NCBI RefSeq assembly: GCF_036227105.1 | Contig: NZ_CP109434.1 | Coordinates: 8,838,501 to 8,902,500 of the forward strand | Direction of reading: 5' to 3' | Source: Amycolatopsis sp. NBC_01488 | Lineage (GTDB): Bacteria; Actinomycetota; Actinomycetes; Mycobacteriales; Pseudonocardiaceae | Length of the DNA stretch: 64,000 nucleotides | Shown: in pieces, positions 34,559-42,906 of the stretch | Layout of the letters: every line of letters starts with the position of its first letter | How positions within the stretch are numbered: the stretch's first letter is position 1 | Program-made: the position numbers and the translations under genes | Notes under the pieces: generated by a model | Seen by the model: only the letters and a program-made list of their open reading frames with translations | Database searches by the model: none | What the model was told of the DNA's origin: nothing

Positions 34559-35347
34559 ATGAGCGCGGCCGCGCACGTCCCGCCACCCGACCGGGTCGTC
34601 AACGGGCCCACGCCCAAGCACGCCCAGCTGCGGGAGATCCTCCGCCGCACGGTGGAACGGGAACTCCCGCCGGGTGCGCCGATCCCGTCGGAACGCGAGC
34701 TCGCCCAGCGCTACGGCGTGTCGCGGCTCACGGTCAGATCGGCGATCGGCAAGCTGGTCGAAGAGGGCCTGCTCGCCCGGGTCCGCGGCAAGGGCACCTT
34801 CACCGCCGCCCGGCGGATGGAGCTGCAGCTGTACCTCATGTCGTTCACCGACGACATGCGGAGGCGGGGGCTCACCCCGACGACCGAGGTGGTCTCCGCG
34901 GCCACCGAGGTCCCGCCCACCGCCTCGGCGCACGCCCTCGGCCTCGCCGAGGGCGCCACCGCACACCACCTCGTGCGGCTGCGCCACGCCGACGGCGTGC
35001 CCCTGGCCGTCGAACGCGGCTGGTACCACGCGGGCCGGGCTCCCGGCCTGCTCGAGCTCGACCTGACCCAGTCCATCTACGCGCAGCTGGCCGAGACGTA
35101 CGACGTGCGTCCCGACCAGGCGTGGCAGACGGTCTGGGCCGAAGGAGCGGACCGCGAAACGGCCCGGCTGCTCGGCATGCGTGCCGGCAGTCCCCTGCTC
35201 GTGTTCCGCCGGGTCTCCAGCGCCAACGGCGACCCGATCGAAGACATCACGTCCTGGTACCGGGGAGATCACTACCAGGTGACCATGCAGTTGGACCGGA
35301 ACACCCCGGAACCCGGTCAACCACCCCACTATGGAGGATCCAGATGA
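34559..35347 (+). CDS. dasR: GntR/HutC-family regulator, DasR-type
   Basis: 262 residues. N-terminal winged helix (about residues 20-85: PKHAQLREILRRTVERELPPGAPIPSERELAQRYGVSRLTVR in overlapping parts; the wing ends RVRGKGTFTA) and C-terminal UTRA effector domain (about residues 100-250) that in DasR binds glucosamine-6-phosphate. ATG at 34559 after GAGGAGGGTGACGCCG. It is coupled to the EIIC gene (ATGA overlap) and has a dre-like site upstream, so probably represses this PTS. Whether it is the global DasR or a local paralogue (NagR type) cannot be told. Confidence 0.85.
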   Translation: MSAAAHVPPPDRVVNGPTPKHAQLREILRRTVERELPPGAPIPSERELAQRYGVSRLTVRSAIGKLVEEGLLARVRGKGTFTAARRMELQLYLMSFTDDMRRRGLTPTTEVVSAATEVPPTASAHALGLAEGATAHHLVRLRHADGVPLAVERGWYHAGRAPGLLELDLTQSIYAQLAETYDVRPDQAWQTVWAEGADRETARLLGMRAGSPLLVFRRVSSANGDPIEDITSWYRGDHYQVTMQLDRNTPEPGQPPHYGGSR

Positions 35348-36582
35348 GTTCGACCACCGCGGAGGGGGCGAAGAAGAGCGGAGGCGGTCTCGCCGGTCTT
35401 CAGCGCTTCGGCCGCAGCCTCATGCTCCCCATCGCCACCCTCCCGGCCGCCGGATTGCTGCTGCGTCTCGGCCAGGACGACCTGCTGGGCAAGGACGGCC
35501 TCGGCTGGGACAAGGTCGCGGCCGTCCTCGGCGCCGCCGGCGGTTCGCTGTTCAACTGGCTGCCGCTGCTCTTCGCGGTGGGCATCGCGGTCGGCTTCGC
35601 CCGCAAGGGCGACGGCTCCACCGGTGTCGCCGCGGTCGTCGGCTTCTTCGTGTTCACCAGCGTCATCCAGGTGTTCGCCCCGCTGAAGGACCTGCCCGGT
35701 TACAAGCCGAACGGCGGCTTCGAGCTGGCGCCCATCAAGTGGCCGTACTCGGTGCTCGCGGGTGTCGTCGTCGGCCTGGTCGCGGCCGTGCTGTGGCAGC
35801 GCTACCACCGCATCAAGCTGCCCGCCTACCTGGCGTTCTTCGGCGGCCGCCGGTTCGTCCCGATCATCACCGCCTTCGCGCTGCTGATCCTCGGCGTGAT
35901 CTTCGGCCTGCTCTTCAAGTACGTGAACACCGGCATCGAGAACATCGGCGACGCGGTCACCGGCGCCCCCGTCGTCGGTGGCGGCATCTACGGCCTGCTC
36001 AACCGCCTGTTGATCCCGGTCGGCCTGCACCAGCTGATCAACGTGCCGGTCTGGTTCATCTTCAAGGGCGGTGACATCACCAACTTCTTCAACGGCGACC
36101 CGAACGCCGGTGCCTTCACCACGGGCTTCTTCCCGATCTTCATGTTCGCGCTGCCCGCGGCGGCGCTGGCGATCTGGCAGACCGCCCGCCCGGCGCAGAA
36201 GAAGGTCGTCGGCGGTGTGATGATCGCGGCCGCGCTGACCTCGTTCATCACCGGTGTCACCGAGCCGATCGAGTTCTCGTTCATGTTCGTCGCGTGGCCG
36301 CTCTACATCTTCCACGCGGTGATGACCGGCCTTTCGCTGGCGATCGCCAACCTGCTGAACGTGCACCTGAGCTTCTCGTTCTCGGCCGGCGCGATCGACT
36401 TCGCGCTCAACTCGAGTTCGAAGGCGGCCCACAACACCTGGATCCTCATCGTGATGGGCCTGGTGTACGCGGTGATCTACTACGTGGTGTTCCGCTTCGC
36501 GATCACCAAGTGGAACCTGAAGACGCCGGGCCGCGAGGACGACTCGATCGAGTCGGACCTCGAGTCGACCGCCGCGAAGTAA
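35344..36582 (+). CDS. nagE: PTS EIIC permease, glucose/GlcNAc family
   Basis: 412 residues, about ten membrane helices. SLMLPIATLPAAGLLLRLG at the N-terminus, VGLHQLINVPVWF, GAFTTGFFPIFMFALPAAALAI and the substrate loop GVTEPIEFSFMFVAWPLY are EIIC signatures of the Glc/GlcNAc superfamily. No fused EIIB. RBS GGAGGATCCAG. Together with the separate EIIB, EIIA and HPr it makes a complete sugar-specific set; GlcNAc is the likely substrate from the regulator and operator. Confidence 0.88.
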   Translation: MSSTTAEGAKKSGGGLAGLQRFGRSLMLPIATLPAAGLLLRLGQDDLLGKDGLGWDKVAAVLGAAGGSLFNWLPLLFAVGIAVGFARKGDGSTGVAAVVGFFVFTSVIQVFAPLKDLPGYKPNGGFELAPIKWPYSVLAGVVVGLVAAVLWQRYHRIKLPAYLAFFGGRRFVPIITAFALLILGVIFGLLFKYVNTGIENIGDAVTGAPVVGGGIYGLLNRLLIPVGLHQLINVPVWFIFKGGDITNFFNGDPNAGAFTTGFFPIFMFALPAAALAIWQTARPAQKKVVGGVMIAAALTSFITGVTEPIEFSFMFVAWPLYIFHAVMTGLSLAIANLLNVHLSFSFSAGAIDFALNSSSKAAHNTWILIVMGLVYAVIYYVVFRFAITKWNLKTPGREDDSIESDLESTAAK

Positions 36583-36622
36583 ACTCCGTACCGACGTAGA
36601 TCCCCGTAGCGAGAGGACGAAC

Positions 36623-36889
36623 ATGCCGGAGAAACGCGTCGCCGTGGCGAGCAAGGTGGGCCTGCACGCCAGGCCGGCCGCGCTGGTGGCGAAGGCGGCC
36701 GCGGCGCAGCCCGTCGCGGTGCAGATCGCCAAGGCCGGCGGGAGCCCGGTGGCCGCCGGCAGCGTGCTCAACCTGATGACGCTCGCCGCCGGCTACGGCG
36801 ACGAGGTCGTGATCAGCGCCGAGGGCGAGGGTGCCGAGGAGGCCGTGGAAGCGGTCGCCCAGCTGGTCGCCACCGACCTCGACGCCTGA
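36623..36889 (+). CDS. ptsH: PTS phosphocarrier protein HPr
   Basis: 88 residues. Phospho-His15 in SKVGLHARPAALVA; a Ser at position 47 (AAGSVLNLM) matches the regulatory Ser of Firmicutes. Located 40 bases after the EIIC gene, in the same transcript, and ended by a strong terminator. Enzyme I is not in the window. Confidence 0.95.
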   Translation: MPEKRVAVASKVGLHARPAALVAKAAAAQPVAVQIAKAGGSPVAAGSVLNLMTLAAGYGDEVVISAEGEGAEEAVEAVAQLVATDLDA

Positions 36890-36894
36890 CACAG

Positions 36895-36958
36895 CGAAAC
36901 CCGCGAAGGCCTTCGCACCGGTCCCCGACACCGGTGCGGGGGCCTTCGCGGCGTTTCG
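36895..36958 (+). terminator. Strong terminator after ptsH
   Basis: Nested inverted repeat: CGCGAAGGCC / GGCCTTCGCG outside and CGCACCGGT / ACCGGTGCG inside, flanked by CGAAAC / GTTTCG. It closes the gntR-EIIC-ptsH unit. Confidence 0.85.
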
Positions 36959-36970
36959 TAGGGTGGGCGC

Positions 36971-37786
36971 ATGGAGAGCGTGCGCCTGATCGACGAGTGG
37001 CCGGCGGACAACGCCGCGACGGCCGTGGTGTCCGCCGACGGCAGTGTCGTGGGCAGCCACGGCGACACCGCGCGGCGGTTCCGGCTGGCCTCGGTCAGCA
37101 AGCCGCTGACCGCCTACGCCGCGCTCATCGCGGTCGAAGAGGGTGTCGTCGAGCTGGACACGCCCGCCGGGCCGGAGGGCGCCACGGTCCGCCACCTGCT
37201 CGCCCACACCTCCGGGCTCGCCTTCGACGCGCACAAGGCGATGGCCGAGCCGGGCACGCGGCGGCTCTACTCCAACGCCGGGTTCGAAGAGCTGGCCGAC
37301 GCACTCACCGAGCACTCCGGCATCCCCTTCGCGCAGTACCAGGCCGAAGCGCTGTTCGCCCCGCTGGGCATGACGAACACGACGCTCGACGGCTCGCCCG
37401 CGTCCGGCGCGGTGTCCACTGTGGACGACCTGGTCGCGTTCGCCGCCGAGCTGCAGGCGCCCCAGCTGCTCGACCCCGCGACCGTCGCCGAGGCCACGAA
37501 CGTCGTCTTCCCCGGCCTGTCGGGCGTGCTGCCCGGGTTCGGGCACCAGAAGCCGAACGACTGGGGGCTCGGCTTCGAGATCCGCGACCACAAGAGCCCG
37601 CACTGGACCGGCGCGCACAGCTCCCCGCGGACGTTCGGGCACTTCGGCCAGTCGGGCACGTTCCTCTGGGTCGACCCGGCCGCGGGCGCGGCCTGCGTCG
37701 CGCTGACCGACCGCGCGTTCGGCCCGTGGGCCGCCGAGGTCTGGCCGCGCTACACCGACGCCGTGCTGGCGGAATTGAGCGCGTGA
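36971..37786 (+). CDS. Serine hydrolase of the class C beta-lactamase / DD-peptidase family
   Basis: 271 residues. Active-site motif SVSK (SxxK, about residue 42), second motif YSNAGF (YxN, about residue 101) and HFGQSG (H/KxG, about residue 218) are all in place. No signal peptide, so probably cytoplasmic, as for many esterase-like members. ATG at 36971. The next gene starts inside its stop codon (GTGA), so the two form an operon. Confidence 0.88.
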   Translation: MESVRLIDEWPADNAATAVVSADGSVVGSHGDTARRFRLASVSKPLTAYAALIAVEEGVVELDTPAGPEGATVRHLLAHTSGLAFDAHKAMAEPGTRRLYSNAGFEELADALTEHSGIPFAQYQAEALFAPLGMTNTTLDGSPASGAVSTVDDLVAFAAELQAPQLLDPATVAEATNVVFPGLSGVLPGFGHQKPNDWGLGFEIRDHKSPHWTGAHSSPRTFGHFGQSGTFLWVDPAAGAACVALTDRAFGPWAAEVWPRYTDAVLAELSA

Positions 37787-39267
37787 AGGCCCTCCTCGCC
37801 GCCGTGGCGCTCCTGCTCGCCGCGTGCGGTGCCCCGGCGGCGGCGCCCGCTCCCCCGTCGTCGTCCCCGGCCGCCGCCGAGGCCCCGCCGGCACTCGGCA
37901 CGAACGGTGCCGCCGTGCCGGCGCTGCGCTGGACGCCGTGCCACGGGAAGTTCCAGTGCGCCCCGGCGGCCGTGCCGCTGAGCTACCGCGAGCCGAAGGG
38001 CCCCGCGCTCACGCTCTCGGTGATCCGGCTGCCGGCGAGCGATCCGGGACGGCGGCTCGGCTCGCTGTTCTTCAACTTCGGCGGCCCGGGCACCGACGGC
38101 GTCGGCGAGCTGACGCGGTTCGCCGACCGCTATCCGCCCGAGCTGCGCGCCCGCTTCGACCTGGTGAGCTTCGACCCGCGCGGGATCGGCGGGTCGGCGC
38201 CGATCAGCTGTCCCGGCGCCGACCACGCGCCCGCGCCCGGTTCGCCGCTGCGGCAGCCGGACGCGTACTTCGCGGCGAGCGCGGCGCTGGGCAAGGCCTG
38301 CGCCGCCGGGTCGGGCGCGCTGCTGAGCCACCTGTCGACGGCGAACGTGGCCCGGGACCTGGAGCTGCTGCGCCAGGCCGTCGGCGACCCCGCGCTGAAC
38401 TTCTACGGCTACTCCTACGGCACGTACCTGGGTGGCACGTACGCGAACCTGTTCCCGGACAAGGTCCGCGCGATGACCCTCGACGGCACGCTCGACCTGG
38501 CCGCCAACGCCACCGGGCAGCCCGGCCAGGAGAAGGAGCCCGTCGACGTCCGCGCCGACGTCGCCGGGGCGCAACAGCAGGAGCTGGAGCAGTTCTTCGC
38601 GGTGTGCGCCGCGGCCGGCCCGAAGTGCGCGTTCTCGGCGGGTGACCCGAAAGCGAGGTTCGCCGGGGTCTTCGCGCACGCGTCGCGCAGCACGGGCGTC
38701 GGCTCGCTGATGAAGACCGTCGACAGCGCCCTGTACCAGTCGGGGCGGTGGAAACGGCTCGCCCAGACCCTTTCCGCGATGCCGGCGGATCCGGGACCGG
38801 CCGCGCCGGTGCTCGACCCGTACGTGCCGACGCACTCCCCCGCCTTCCTCGCCGTCCAGTGCGTCGACAGCGACAACCCGGCGTCTCCCGCGGACTACGC
38901 GGCCCTCGCCGCCCGGGAAAGCGCGCGTCAGCCGTACTTCGGGCTGGGCTCGGTGTTCTCCATGGCGCAGTGCGTCGGCTGGCCGGCGCGCGACGAAGAC
39001 CGCTATCCGGGGCCATGGAACCGGGCGCGGAAGAACCCGGTCGTGGTGCTGAACAACCGGTTCGACCCGGCGACACCCCTGCACAACGCGCAGGCGACGG
39101 CGGCCGAGCTGGGCGACGGCCGGGTGCTGGTCGTCGACGGGTACGGCCACACATCACTCGACGCGCCCAGCGCGTGCGCCTCGGCGGCCCTGACGCGGTA
39201 CCTCACGGACCTGGCGGCACCGGCGGAAGGCACGACCTGCGCGCCGGACGCGGTCCCGTTCTCGTGA
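37783..39267 (+). CDS. Exported alpha/beta-hydrolase lipoprotein, tripeptidyl-aminopeptidase type (S33)
   Basis: 494 residues. Lipoprotein signal LLAAVALLLAAC (Cys about residue 14). Alpha/beta-hydrolase fold with FFNFGGPGTDG (oxyanion), nucleophile elbow GYSYGTYLGG (Ser about residue 210) and a C-terminal TAP-like domain with NNRFDPATP (Asp) and GYGHTSLD (His). Similar to the actinomycete secreted tripeptidyl and prolyl aminopeptidases. Overlaps the preceding serine hydrolase by 4 bases; its stop lies in a perfect terminator. Confidence 0.9.
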   Translation: MKALLAAVALLLAACGAPAAAPAPPSSSPAAAEAPPALGTNGAAVPALRWTPCHGKFQCAPAAVPLSYREPKGPALTLSVIRLPASDPGRRLGSLFFNFGGPGTDGVGELTRFADRYPPELRARFDLVSFDPRGIGGSAPISCPGADHAPAPGSPLRQPDAYFAASAALGKACAAGSGALLSHLSTANVARDLELLRQAVGDPALNFYGYSYGTYLGGTYANLFPDKVRAMTLDGTLDLAANATGQPGQEKEPVDVRADVAGAQQQELEQFFAVCAAAGPKCAFSAGDPKARFAGVFAHASRSTGVGSLMKTVDSALYQSGRWKRLAQTLSAMPADPGPAAPVLDPYVPTHSPAFLAVQCVDSDNPASPADYAALAARESARQPYFGLGSVFSMAQCVGWPARDEDRYPGPWNRARKNPVVVLNNRFDPATPLHNAQATAAELGDGRVLVVDGYGHTSLDAPSACASAALTRYLTDLAAPAEGTTCAPDAVPFS

Positions 39268-39303
39268 GTGAGAAACAGTGTGCTGACCCTGTTTCTCACT
39301 CAC
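39264..39303. terminator. Perfect 15-bp inverted repeat at the end of the S33 peptidase gene
   Basis: GTGAGTGAGAAACAG / CTGTTTCTCACTCAC with a 10-base loop; the peptidase TGA is within the left arm. Confidence 0.85.
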
Positions 39304-39454
39304 GACCCGCGGGGGCGCGCCGTTCAGCCGAACGGCCGACGGCGGCAGGGTCCAAAGACCCTGCCCGGCGTGATCCGCGGGTGGTGTCATGGTTCTCGTG
39401 CGGGCCCGCCGCCGGGCCGGTGCGGGGACCTCGGGCCCCGGCGGGCCGCACGCC

Positions 39455-40390
39455 TTACCCCGTCATGAGCCGGATCGGGTTCCCCGCCTGGAAGGCCGCG
39501 ATGTCCTCGACCGCGTCGCCGTAGAAGATCTCGTAGGTCTCCCGGGCGACGAACCCGAGGTGCGGGGTCAGCACCGCGTTGTCCATCGTCCTCAGTGGAT
39601 GGTCGGCCGGGAACGGCTCGGTGTCGTAGACGTCCAGCGCCGCCGCCCGGATCACCTTGCGCCGCAGCGCGTCCACCAGCGCGGCCTCGTCGACGATCGG
39701 GCCGCGCGAGGTGTTCACCAGCAACGCGGACGGCTTCATCGCGGCGAGCTCGGCCGCACCGACCAGGCCGCGGGTGCGCCCGCTGAGCACGAGGTGGATC
39801 GAGAGCACGTCCGAGCGGGCGAACAGCTCCTCTTTGGACACCGCGGTGACGCCGTGCGGCTCGGCCTTCTCCCGGGTGAGATTCTGGCTCCAGGCGATGG
39901 TCTCCATGCCGAAGGCCTGCCCGATCTTCGCCGCGCCCGCCCCGAGCCTGCCGAGGCCGAGCAGGCCGAGGGTCTTGCCGTGCAGCATGGTGCCGACGGT
40001 CGTCTGCCAGCCGCCTTCGCGCATGGACCGGAACTCCTGCGGCAGGTTCCGCGACGCGGCGAGGATCAGCGCCCACGTGTGCTCGGCGGTCGGCTCGCCG
40101 AGGTACCCCGTCTTGGCCACGACGACGCCGTTGCGCTGCGCGGCGGCCACGTCGATGGCGGCGTTGCGCGGGCCGGTGCTGACCAGCAGCTCGAGGTCGG
40201 GCAGCCGGTCGAACACCTCGGCCGGGAACCGGGTGCGCTCGCGCATCGCGACGATCACGTCGAAGCCCTGCAGCTGCACCACGACGTCGGTGAGCGGCTC
40301 GGTGAAGACCGTGATGTCGGCCTTGAGCGAGTCCCAGTCGCCGAAGGTCAGGGCGACGTCCTGGTAGTCGTCGAGAATCGCGATCCGCAT
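39455..40390 (-). CDS. D-isomer-specific 2-hydroxyacid dehydrogenase family protein
   Basis: 311 residues. NAD-binding GLLGLGRLGAGAAKIGQAFGM (about residues 143-163), catalytic Arg in NTSRGPIVDEAALVDAL (about residue 230), Glu in YDTEPFPADHPL and His in TPHLGFVARET. The ATG at 40390 follows GGTGAGGTC. Substrate unknown. Divergent from the TetR-controlled membrane gene. Confidence 0.9.
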   Translation of the reverse strand: MRIAILDDYQDVALTFGDWDSLKADITVFTEPLTDVVVQLQGFDVIVAMRERTRFPAEVFDRLPDLELLVSTGPRNAAIDVAAAQRNGVVVAKTGYLGEPTAEHTWALILAASRNLPQEFRSMREGGWQTTVGTMLHGKTLGLLGLGRLGAGAAKIGQAFGMETIAWSQNLTREKAEPHGVTAVSKEELFARSDVLSIHLVLSGRTRGLVGAAELAAMKPSALLVNTSRGPIVDEAALVDALRRKVIRAAALDVYDTEPFPADHPLRTMDNAVLTPHLGFVARETYEIFYGDAVEDIAAFQAGNPIRLMTG

Positions 40391-40440
40391 GACCTCACCG
40401 TAGTGGCGGCGCCCGTGGGCGGCGAGGTGACCCAACCCTC

Positions 40441-40488
40441 TTGAACACGTTCAAAAGTAGCGCTACAGTGCTTCTTGAACACGTTCAA
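40441..40488 (+). promoter_or_regulatory. Promoter with two perfect TetR-type operators
   Basis: The palindrome TTGAACACGTTCAA occurs twice without mismatch, at 40441-40454 and 40475-40488. The first supplies the -35 hexamer TTGAAC (40441-40446); a -10 TACAGT (40464-40469) follows at 17 bases, and the second operator covers the expected start point. The centres are 34 bases apart. The TetR gene two cistrons downstream is the obvious ligand. Confidence 0.8.
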
Positions 40489-40501
40489 AACAGGAGGAAC
40501 C

Positions 40502-40918
40502 ATGGACCGCATAGTCGTGGCGTACGTCCTCTACCTGCTGATCAGCATCCCGCTGACCGTGCTGGTGGCCCGGACGCTCAGCAAGCACGGGCGCGCCTTC
40601 CTCGCCGAGGTCTTCGCCGACAGCCCCGGCCTCGCCACCGCCGTCAACCAGCTCCTGGTCGTCGGCTTCTACCTGATCAGCCTCGGCTTCGTGACGCTCT
40701 TCCTGACCAGCCACGCCGAGGTGCCCACCGCGCGGGAGGTGTTCGAGCTGCTCTCGGTGAAGGTCGGCGTCGTCGCGCTGATCCTCGGCGCGATGCACCT
40801 GGTCAACGTGCTGGTCTTCAACGGCATCCGGCGCCGGCACCTGGCCCCGCCCGCGCCGCAGCCGGCCCCGCTGCCCTACCCCGGCATGCCGCAGGCCCCG
40901 CCCTTCCCCACGCCCTGA
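40502..40918 (+). CDS. Small membrane protein under TetR control
   Basis: 138 residues with three helices (IVVAYVLYLLISIPLTVLVA; VNQLLVVGFYLISLGFVTLF; VKVGVVALILGAMHLVNVLV) and a proline-rich tail. ATG at 40502 after AGGAGGAACC. It lies between the operator-bearing promoter and the tetR gene, so is the regulated cistron. No known family; perhaps an envelope stress or export accessory protein, but nothing shows this. Confidence 0.85.
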   Translation: MDRIVVAYVLYLLISIPLTVLVARTLSKHGRAFLAEVFADSPGLATAVNQLLVVGFYLISLGFVTLFLTSHAEVPTAREVFELLSVKVGVVALILGAMHLVNVLVFNGIRRRHLAPPAPQPAPLPYPGMPQAPPFPTP

Positions 40919-40919
40919 C

Positions 40920-41603
40920 GTGTCCGGCGCTAACGTGCCGCACGTGGCCAAGAGCGAGGAAACGCGGTCCCTGATCGTCACGACCGCGATGCGGCTGTTC
41001 ACCGAGAACGGCTACGACCGCACGACGATGCGCGCGATCGCCGCCGGAGCGGGCGTCTCCGTCGGGAACGCCTACTACTACTTCTCGTCGAAGGAACAGC
41101 TGATCCAGGGCTTCTACGACGAGATCGCCCGGCAGCACCTCGACACCGCCCGCGGTCTGATGGACGGCGAGACCGCGTTCGCCGCCCGGCTGAAGACGGT
41201 GCTGCTGTGCTGGCTGGACATCGCCGAGCCCTACCACCGCTTCGGCACGCAGTTCTTCGTCAACGCGGCCGACCCGGAGTCGCCGCTGAGCCCGTTCAGC
41301 GTCGACTCCTCGGCCGCCCGCGAGGCGTCGATCGGCCTCATGCGCGAGGTCGTCGACGGCTCCGACGTCAAGCTCGACCCGGAACTGCGCGCGCAGCTGC
41401 CCGAGCTGCTCTGGCTCTACCAGATGGGCGTGGTGCTGTTCTGGGTCCACGACCGCTCCGGCGGCCAGAAGCGCAGCCGGATGCTGGTGGAGCGCAGCGT
41501 CCCGCTGCTCGCCCGGCTGGCCGCGCTCTCCCGGCTGCGGGTGTTCCGCCCGGTCAGCCGGGAGATCGTCGACCTCATCCAGGACCTCGCTAAGCGGGAC
41601 TGA
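40920..41603 (+). CDS. TetR-family transcriptional regulator
   Basis: 227 residues. HTH region SLIVTTAMRLFTENGYDRTTMRAIAAGAGVSVGNAYYYFSSKEQLI (in overlapping parts, about residues 14-60) and a ligand-binding C-terminus. Starts at GTG 40920, one base after the previous stop; GTG 40944 is an alternative. Likely autorepressor through the two TTGAACACGTTCAA sites. Its 3' end overlaps the convergent GrpB-methyltransferase gene by 14 bases. Confidence 0.9.
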   Translation: MSGANVPHVAKSEETRSLIVTTAMRLFTENGYDRTTMRAIAAGAGVSVGNAYYYFSSKEQLIQGFYDEIARQHLDTARGLMDGETAFAARLKTVLLCWLDIAEPYHRFGTQFFVNAADPESPLSPFSVDSSAAREASIGLMREVVDGSDVKLDPELRAQLPELLWLYQMGVVLFWVHDRSGGQKRSRMLVERSVPLLARLAALSRLRVFRPVSREIVDLIQDLAKRD

Positions 41604-42846
41604 CCGCCCGGAAGTAGAGGAACCGCGGCCGGGTGCGCAGGGTGTGTGCCCACTTCGGATCGGCTTCGGCCGCCTCGGGGGCCGGCATCGGCTCGACGAG
41701 CCGGTCGACCGCGAAGCCGGCGTCGCGGACCGCGGCGAACGTCCAGCTCAGCGGGCGCCGGTAGAAGCGGACCGGGTGCGGCTTCCCGTCGAGGCCGAAG
41801 TCGTCTTCGAGCAGTTCGACCTGGAAGTAGTCGTCCTTGCCGAACCAGTGCCAGTCTTCGCCCGGGTGGTGCACCGAAAACGCGAGCACCCCGCCCGGCC
41901 GCAGGACCCGCCGGAACTCGGCCAGGGTGGCGGCCCAGTCCTTCAGGTAGTGCAGCACGAGCGACGCCGTGACGACGTCGATCGAACCGTCCGCGAGGTC
42001 CAGCGGCCGGGAGACGTCGGCCTGCTCGAAGCGGGCGACGTCGCCGAACTCCCGGCGCGCCACGGCGACCATGCCCGCGCTCGCGTCCACGCCGAGGACG
42101 TCCGCGCCCCGCCCGGCCAGGAGCGCGCTCAGGTGCCCGGCCGCGCAGCCGACGTCGAGCACGCGCTTGCCGTCGACGTCGCCGGCCAGGTCGAGGATCG
42201 CCGGCCGGTCGTAGAGGGCGTTGGTGACGGACTTCCCCGCGTGCGCCGCGTAGGCCTCGCTGTAGCCGTCGTACTGCTCGGCCCGCGCGCGGCCGATGAT
42301 CTCGTCGATCACCTCGGTCTTGGCGTCCGCGTAGTTCTGGACGTACTTCCACTCCTTCGCGGCCAGCTCGCGCTTCTTGGCCGCGTAGAGGTCGCGCTCT
42401 TCCGGGTGGGCGCGCATCCGGTCGCGGAAGAGGCGGTAGCGCGGCGTCTGCCCGTTGCCCGGCGAGTACACGTGCAGGTTGACGTTCGTGTCCGGGCCCT
42501 TGAAGCAGCGGTGCTTCTCCCAGTCCGGCTCGCGGATCACGAGCCGGTAGCCCGCGGCCTCCAGCGCGGGCAGGTAGGCGTCCTCGTCGTCGGAATCGGG
42601 CACTTCGAGGACGATGTCGATACAGGGCTTGGCGCACAGGCCCGGCACCGACGTCGAGCCGACGTGCTCGAGGACGAGCACGCGCTCCCCGAGCGCGCCG
42701 CGGATCCGGTCGGCTTCGCGCTCGAAGAGCTCCGGCCACTCCGGGTCGTAGTCGACGAGCAGGACCGTGGACTCGAGCTGCGGCGCGTCGCCGGCCACCC
42801 AGCCCGCCTGGATCTCGCCGTCGCTCAACGCTTCCTGACTGGTCAT
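41590..42846 (-). CDS. GrpB-domain / SAM-methyltransferase fusion protein
   Basis: 418 residues. Residues ~28-190 form a GrpB (UPF0157) nucleotidyltransferase-like domain (VDYDPEWPELFEREADRIR; LEHVGSTSVPGLCAKPCIDIVLEV; EWKYVQNYADAK), residues ~200-415 a class I methyltransferase (RVLDVGCAAGHLSALLAGRGADVLGVD in overlapping parts, GSIDVVTASLVLHYLKDW). The GSTSVPGL...KPCID motif corresponds to the GS..DxD of nucleotidyltransferases but the acid pattern is partial. ATG at 42846. Function unknown; the fusion hints at sequential modification of one nucleic-acid or small-molecule substrate. Confidence 0.85.
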   Translation of the reverse strand: MTSQEALSDGEIQAGWVAGDAPQLESTVLLVDYDPEWPELFEREADRIRGALGERVLVLEHVGSTSVPGLCAKPCIDIVLEVPDSDDEDAYLPALEAAGYRLVIREPDWEKHRCFKGPDTNVNLHVYSPGNGQTPRYRLFRDRMRAHPEERDLYAAKKRELAAKEWKYVQNYADAKTEVIDEIIGRARAEQYDGYSEAYAAHAGKSVTNALYDRPAILDLAGDVDGKRVLDVGCAAGHLSALLAGRGADVLGVDASAGMVAVARREFGDVARFEQADVSRPLDLADGSIDVVTASLVLHYLKDWAATLAEFRRVLRPGGVLAFSVHHPGEDWHWFGKDDYFQVELLEDDFGLDGKPHPVRFYRRPLSWTFAAVRDAGFAVDRLVEPMPAPEAAEADPKWAHTLRTRPRFLYFRAVSPA

Positions 42847-42906
42847 TCCGGTAGAACCCCCTTCGTCAAGGCAGTCGACCAGAATATCAACGCGGGCAAG
42901 CGATTT

